Source of the DNA: Candidatus Kerfeldbacteria bacterium
GTDB lineage: Bacteria; Patescibacteriota; Patescibacteriia; SBBC01; CAIJZX01
NCBI GenBank assembly: GCA_016217865.1
Contig: JACRFO010000021.1
Coordinates: 1-15,348, forward strand
DNA: 15,348 nucleotides
Direction of reading: 5' to 3'
The notes under the pieces were generated by a model, which made no database searches, was not told the DNA's origin, and was given only the letters and a program-made list of their open reading frames with translations. The position numbers were made by a program, and so were the translations under genes. Below are positions 13,506 to 15,348 of the stretch, piece by piece (positions within the stretch are counted from its first letter, which is position 1; every line of letters begins with the position of its first letter).

Positions 13506-14096
13506 TTAGACCGTCAAGCGGGAGAAAGAGGCGACTTGCACGTTCTCGCCGATTTTAGCCACGACATCTTGGACCACATCGCGAACGGTTCGGGTGTCAT
13601 CTTTGACGAACGGTTGATCGAGGAGACAGACTTCACTGGCGTACTTTTTGACCTTGCCGGCGATGATATTGTCCCACATCTTTTCCGGTTTGCCTTCCGT
13701 CTTCAACTGTTCGCGGTAAATCTCACGCTCTTTCTCCAGTACAGCTTCCGGAATGTCTTCGAGCTGGAGATAGAGTGGATTGGCTGCAGCAATGTGCAGG
13801 GCAAGATCATGGGCGAGGTTCTTGAAGTCCTCCGTCCGAGCAACGAAATCGGTTTCACAAGCGAGCGCCACCATCGCCGCAACTTTATGGTTGGCGTGCA
13901 CGTAGGTACCGACGACGCCTTCCTTGACGGCGCGGGCGCTTTTGCTGGCTGCCAACTTCTTTCCGGCTTTACGGAGGTTGTCCATCGCCTTCGCCTGGTC
14001 GCCGTCTGCTTCCTGAAGCGCTTTCCGGGCTTCGAGCATCCCGACACCAGTCTGTTGGCGGAGTGATTGAATATCTGCAGTGGTGATCGTGGCCAT
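13506..14096 (-). CDS. tsf: Elongation factor Ts
   Basis: 196 residues, the short EF-Ts form (as in Thermus) rather than the ~283-residue E. coli form. The N-terminal UBA-like domain LRQQTGVGMLEARKALQEAD (residues 12-31) and the core motif ACETDFVART, which contacts EF-Tu and displaces GDP, are clear; a single core subdomain follows. It is the cytoplasmic nucleotide exchange factor for EF-Tu. The ATG is 5 nt after the rpsB stop, in the classic rpsB-tsf operon. No SD, suggesting coupling to S2 translation. Confidence 0.96.
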   Translation of the reverse strand: MATITTADIQSLRQQTGVGMLEARKALQEADGDQAKAMDNLRKAGKKLAASKSARAVKEGVVGTYVHANHKVAAMVALACETDFVARTEDFKNLAHDLALHIAAANPLYLQLEDIPEAVLEKEREIYREQLKTEGKPEKMWDNIIAGKVKKYASEVCLLDQPFVKDDTRTVRDVVQDVVAKIGENVQVASFSRLTV

Positions 14097-14101
14097 AGGT
14101 G

Positions 14102-14854
14102 TTAGGCTACTTGTGGAACTGCGGTCGCTGCATCAGCTGCGGCTTTGGCCGCTGCCGCGAGGCGTTGATCGTGCTGCTGACGGCCTTCGGCGACGGCTTC
14201 GGACATGACTTGCGTGACATAGGTAATCGCCTTCGTCGCGTCATCATTCGCTGGAATGCAGTACTGGACTGGAGTCGGGTTCACGTTCGTGTCGCACATG
14301 GCGATGACCGGAATGTGCATCGCATTCGCTTCACGGACGGCGGTCTTTTCCGTTTTGACATCAACAACGAAAATGGCATTCGGGAGTTTCTCTAAGTTAC
14401 CAAGACCGCCAACGAGTTTTTCGAGTCGGACGATTTCGCGATCGAACTCGAGTTGCTCCTTCTTCGTGTACTTCTCATGATCACCCGAGGCACGACCAGT
14501 CTTCAGTTTGTCGAGTTTGATGATGAGCTGACGAACGTGCTGGAAGTTCGTGAAGAGACCACCAATCCAGCGATCAACGACGTATGGCATGCCCGCTGTT
14601 TGCGCCGCCTGCAGGACGATATCCCGCGCTTGCCGCTTCGTGGCGACAAACACGACGACGCCGCCGCTGGCTACGATCTCACCGACAAAGCTCGTGGCTT
14701 GCGATAAGGCCGCTTTCGTCTTCTCGAGGTTAATAATCGACACCCCACCACGAGTGGTGAAGATGTATGGGTCCATTTTTGGATGCCGACGGCTCTGCTG
14801 GTGTCCGAAATGGAGACCGGCTTTGAGCAAATCGACCAACGCAATATCTCGCAT
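14102..14854 (-). CDS. rpsB: 30S ribosomal protein uS2
   Basis: 250 residues. Landmarks are DLLKAGLHFGHQQSRRHPKM near the start, VVVFVATKRQARDIV, MPYVVDRWIGGLFTNF, the coiled-coil insertion around the KKEQLEFDREIVRLEKL region, NAIFVVDVKTEKTAVREA, and IPVIAMCDTNVNP. The C-terminus ends in an Ala-rich tail. S2 binds late to the small subunit between head and body. The frame extends upstream to 15172, but the ATG at 14854 is correct: it gives the family N-terminus and has an AAAGGA SD five bases before it. First gene of rpsB-tsf-TPR-tRNA cluster. Confidence 0.97.
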   Translation of the reverse strand: MRDIALVDLLKAGLHFGHQQSRRHPKMDPYIFTTRGGVSIINLEKTKAALSQATSFVGEIVASGGVVVFVATKRQARDIVLQAAQTAGMPYVVDRWIGGLFTNFQHVRQLIIKLDKLKTGRASGDHEKYTKKEQLEFDREIVRLEKLVGGLGNLEKLPNAIFVVDVKTEKTAVREANAMHIPVIAMCDTNVNPTPVQYCIPANDDATKAITYVTQVMSEAVAEGRQQHDQRLAAAAKAAADAATAVPQVA

Positions 14855-14982
14855 AGTGATCCTTTCTGTATCCCCGAATAACGGAGATCCGCTACGCCCG
14901 GAGCCGATTCGACCAAGTATCCTTGGCAGGAGAACCGCTACCGTTGAGGGCGTATGAGTGATAAAGTGCCCATTTTTGGGCA
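14855..14982 (-). promoter_or_regulatory. Structured 5' leader of rpsB, candidate S2 autoregulatory RNA
   Basis: From the predicted start near 14982 to the ATG is about 128 nt, the only long leader in the window. It begins with a GTGCCC/GGGCAC hairpin (14966-14983), has a 7-bp long-range helix (14948-14954 with 14893-14899), a CCAAG/CTTGG hairpin (14913-14926) and a 7-bp hairpin (14870-14888) just before the SD. In E. coli, rpsB-tsf is repressed by S2 through its leader; a similar role here is inferred. Confidence 0.5.
14860..14865 (-). promoter_or_regulatory. Shine-Dalgarno site of rpsB
   Basis: AAAGGA on the minus strand, five bases before the ATG at 14854. It is the only well-placed SD found in front of any gene in the window and fixes the rpsB start. 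Confidence 0.85.
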
Positions 14983-14988
14983 CTGGCG

Positions 14989-15017
14989 AGTATACCACGC
15001 ACCCATCGGCTTGACAA
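14989..15017 (-). promoter_or_regulatory. rpsB promoter
   Basis: Minus strand TTGTCA (15017-15012), 17-base spacer, TATACT (14994-14989), with the extended -10 TGG. Matches: -35 five of six, -10 five of six. Predicted start near 14982. The -35 bases are shared with the divergent rpmE promoter. Confidence 0.85.
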
Positions 15018-15039
15018 GGGGTCACCCGGTCGGTATACT
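15011..15039 (+). promoter_or_regulatory. rpmE promoter
   Basis: TTGACA (15011-15016, perfect), 17-base spacer, TATACT (15034-15039). Predicted start near 15046, only four bases before the rpmE ATG at 15050, so the mRNA is almost leaderless. Confidence 0.88.
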
Positions 15040-15049
15040 GGACCGGCCT

Positions 15050-15346
15050 ATGAAAACCGCTATTCATCCCACCTATACGAACAAGGCCGTCGTCACTTGC
15101 GCCTGTGGCAACACCTTTACGACCGGTTCGACCATGGATAAGCTCCAGGTTGAAGTCTGTTCGAACTGCCACCCCTTCTTCACTGGCAAACAGAACCTCG
15201 TTGATACCGCCGGCCGCGTCGACCGCTTCAAAAAGCTGGTTGAACGCAGCGGTTCGGGAACGACGCTTCGTTCAAAGCGCGTCAAATTGGCCGCCAAGAC
15301 AGCCCGAAAAGTGGCCAAGGCCACGCGGGAAGAAGAGTCGAAATAA
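15050..15346 (+). CDS. rpmE: 50S ribosomal protein bL31
   Basis: 98 residues, the only plus-strand gene. It starts MKTAIHPTY, a standard bL31 opening, and has the zinc-binding C17-A-C19 and C37-S-N-C40 pairs, so it is the C+ (zinc) type. A GKQNLVDTAGRVDRFKKL segment ends the core at about residue 65, and the last ~30 residues form a Lys/Arg-rich extension beyond the usual ~70-residue length. bL31 bridges the large subunit central protuberance and the small subunit head. The frame extends upstream to 14954, but that crosses the promoter. The stop is TAA at 15344-15346, two bases from the window edge. No SD. Confidence 0.96.
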   Translation: MKTAIHPTYTNKAVVTCACGNTFTTGSTMDKLQVEVCSNCHPFFTGKQNLVDTAGRVDRFKKLVERSGSGTTLRSKRVKLAAKTARKVAKATREEESK

Positions 15347-15348
15347 CA

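Noticed and set aside
13158..14066. 302-codon plus-strand open frame
   Set aside because: Antisense to tsf and the TPR gene, both of which are clear; no recognisable protein features.
14855..15172. N-terminal extension of S2 to 15172
   Set aside because: Crosses two promoters and the rpmE start; the SD and family N-terminus fix the start at 14854.
1..15348. CRISPR array or defence operon
   Set aside because: No regularly spaced repeats and no nuclease, toxin-antitoxin or defence gene was recognised.

Overview
The window looks like chromosomal DNA of a compact bacterium, by eye a little over 50% G+C. Small streamlined genes, 3-5 nt gaps or ATGA overlaps, a ~196-residue EF-Ts, an MscL with a C-terminal zinc ribbon, a DUF475 membrane protein and near-absence of Shine-Dalgarno (SD) sites together suggest a Patescibacteria/CPR-type genome (Parcubacteria-like). 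That assignment is inference: no rRNA or phylogenetic marker tree is available. TGA is used as an ordinary stop (for example the transketolase), so the code is not the TGA=Gly variant. Almost everything is on the minus strand; only the bL31 gene at the right edge is on plus. No gene-free stretch exceeds 300 bases.

Right part (read right to left). At about 14,985-15,040 two divergent promoters lie back to back and use the same bases for their -35 boxes. Rightward is rpmE (bL31). Leftward, after a ~128-nt foldable leader with the only good SD, runs rpsB (S2), tsf (EF-Ts), a membrane-anchored TPR protein, tRNA-Thr(GGT), tRNA-Tyr(GTA), tRNA-Thr(TGT), rpmG (bL33, 51 aa) and tRNA-Trp(CCA). The TPR gene's last codons and stop lie inside the first tRNA. 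This is a translation-apparatus cluster.

Junction at 11,788-11,955. Just past tRNA-Trp is a 45-nt hairpin, a 27-bp palindrome and a second copy of the tRNA-Trp 3' end (20 of 21 bases identical, 160 bp away). It looks like an integration or rearrangement scar. Beyond it is a low-G+C GNAT acetyltransferase gene with its own terminator. secE-nusG, which often follow rpmG-tRNA-Trp in bacteria, are absent.

Left part. Minus-strand genes follow: an ABC-F ATPase, an RsuA/RluB-family pseudouridine synthase, a 55-aa unknown, a BaiN/HI0933-type flavoprotein, a YdeI-like protein, a HIT protein, a DUF2268 zinc-protease-like protein, a SAM methyltransferase, a DUF475/TerC-like membrane protein, MscL, QueA, DUF1653, an animal-type short transketolase and a ROK-family sugar kinase cut by the left edge. 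The HIT and DUF1653 genes have extended -10 promoters placed exactly six bases before the ATG, which predicts leaderless mRNAs.

No CRISPR array, transposase, integrase or defence operon was seen. The most unusual structure is the tRNA-Trp junction, followed by the shared divergent promoter and the CDS/tRNA overlap.
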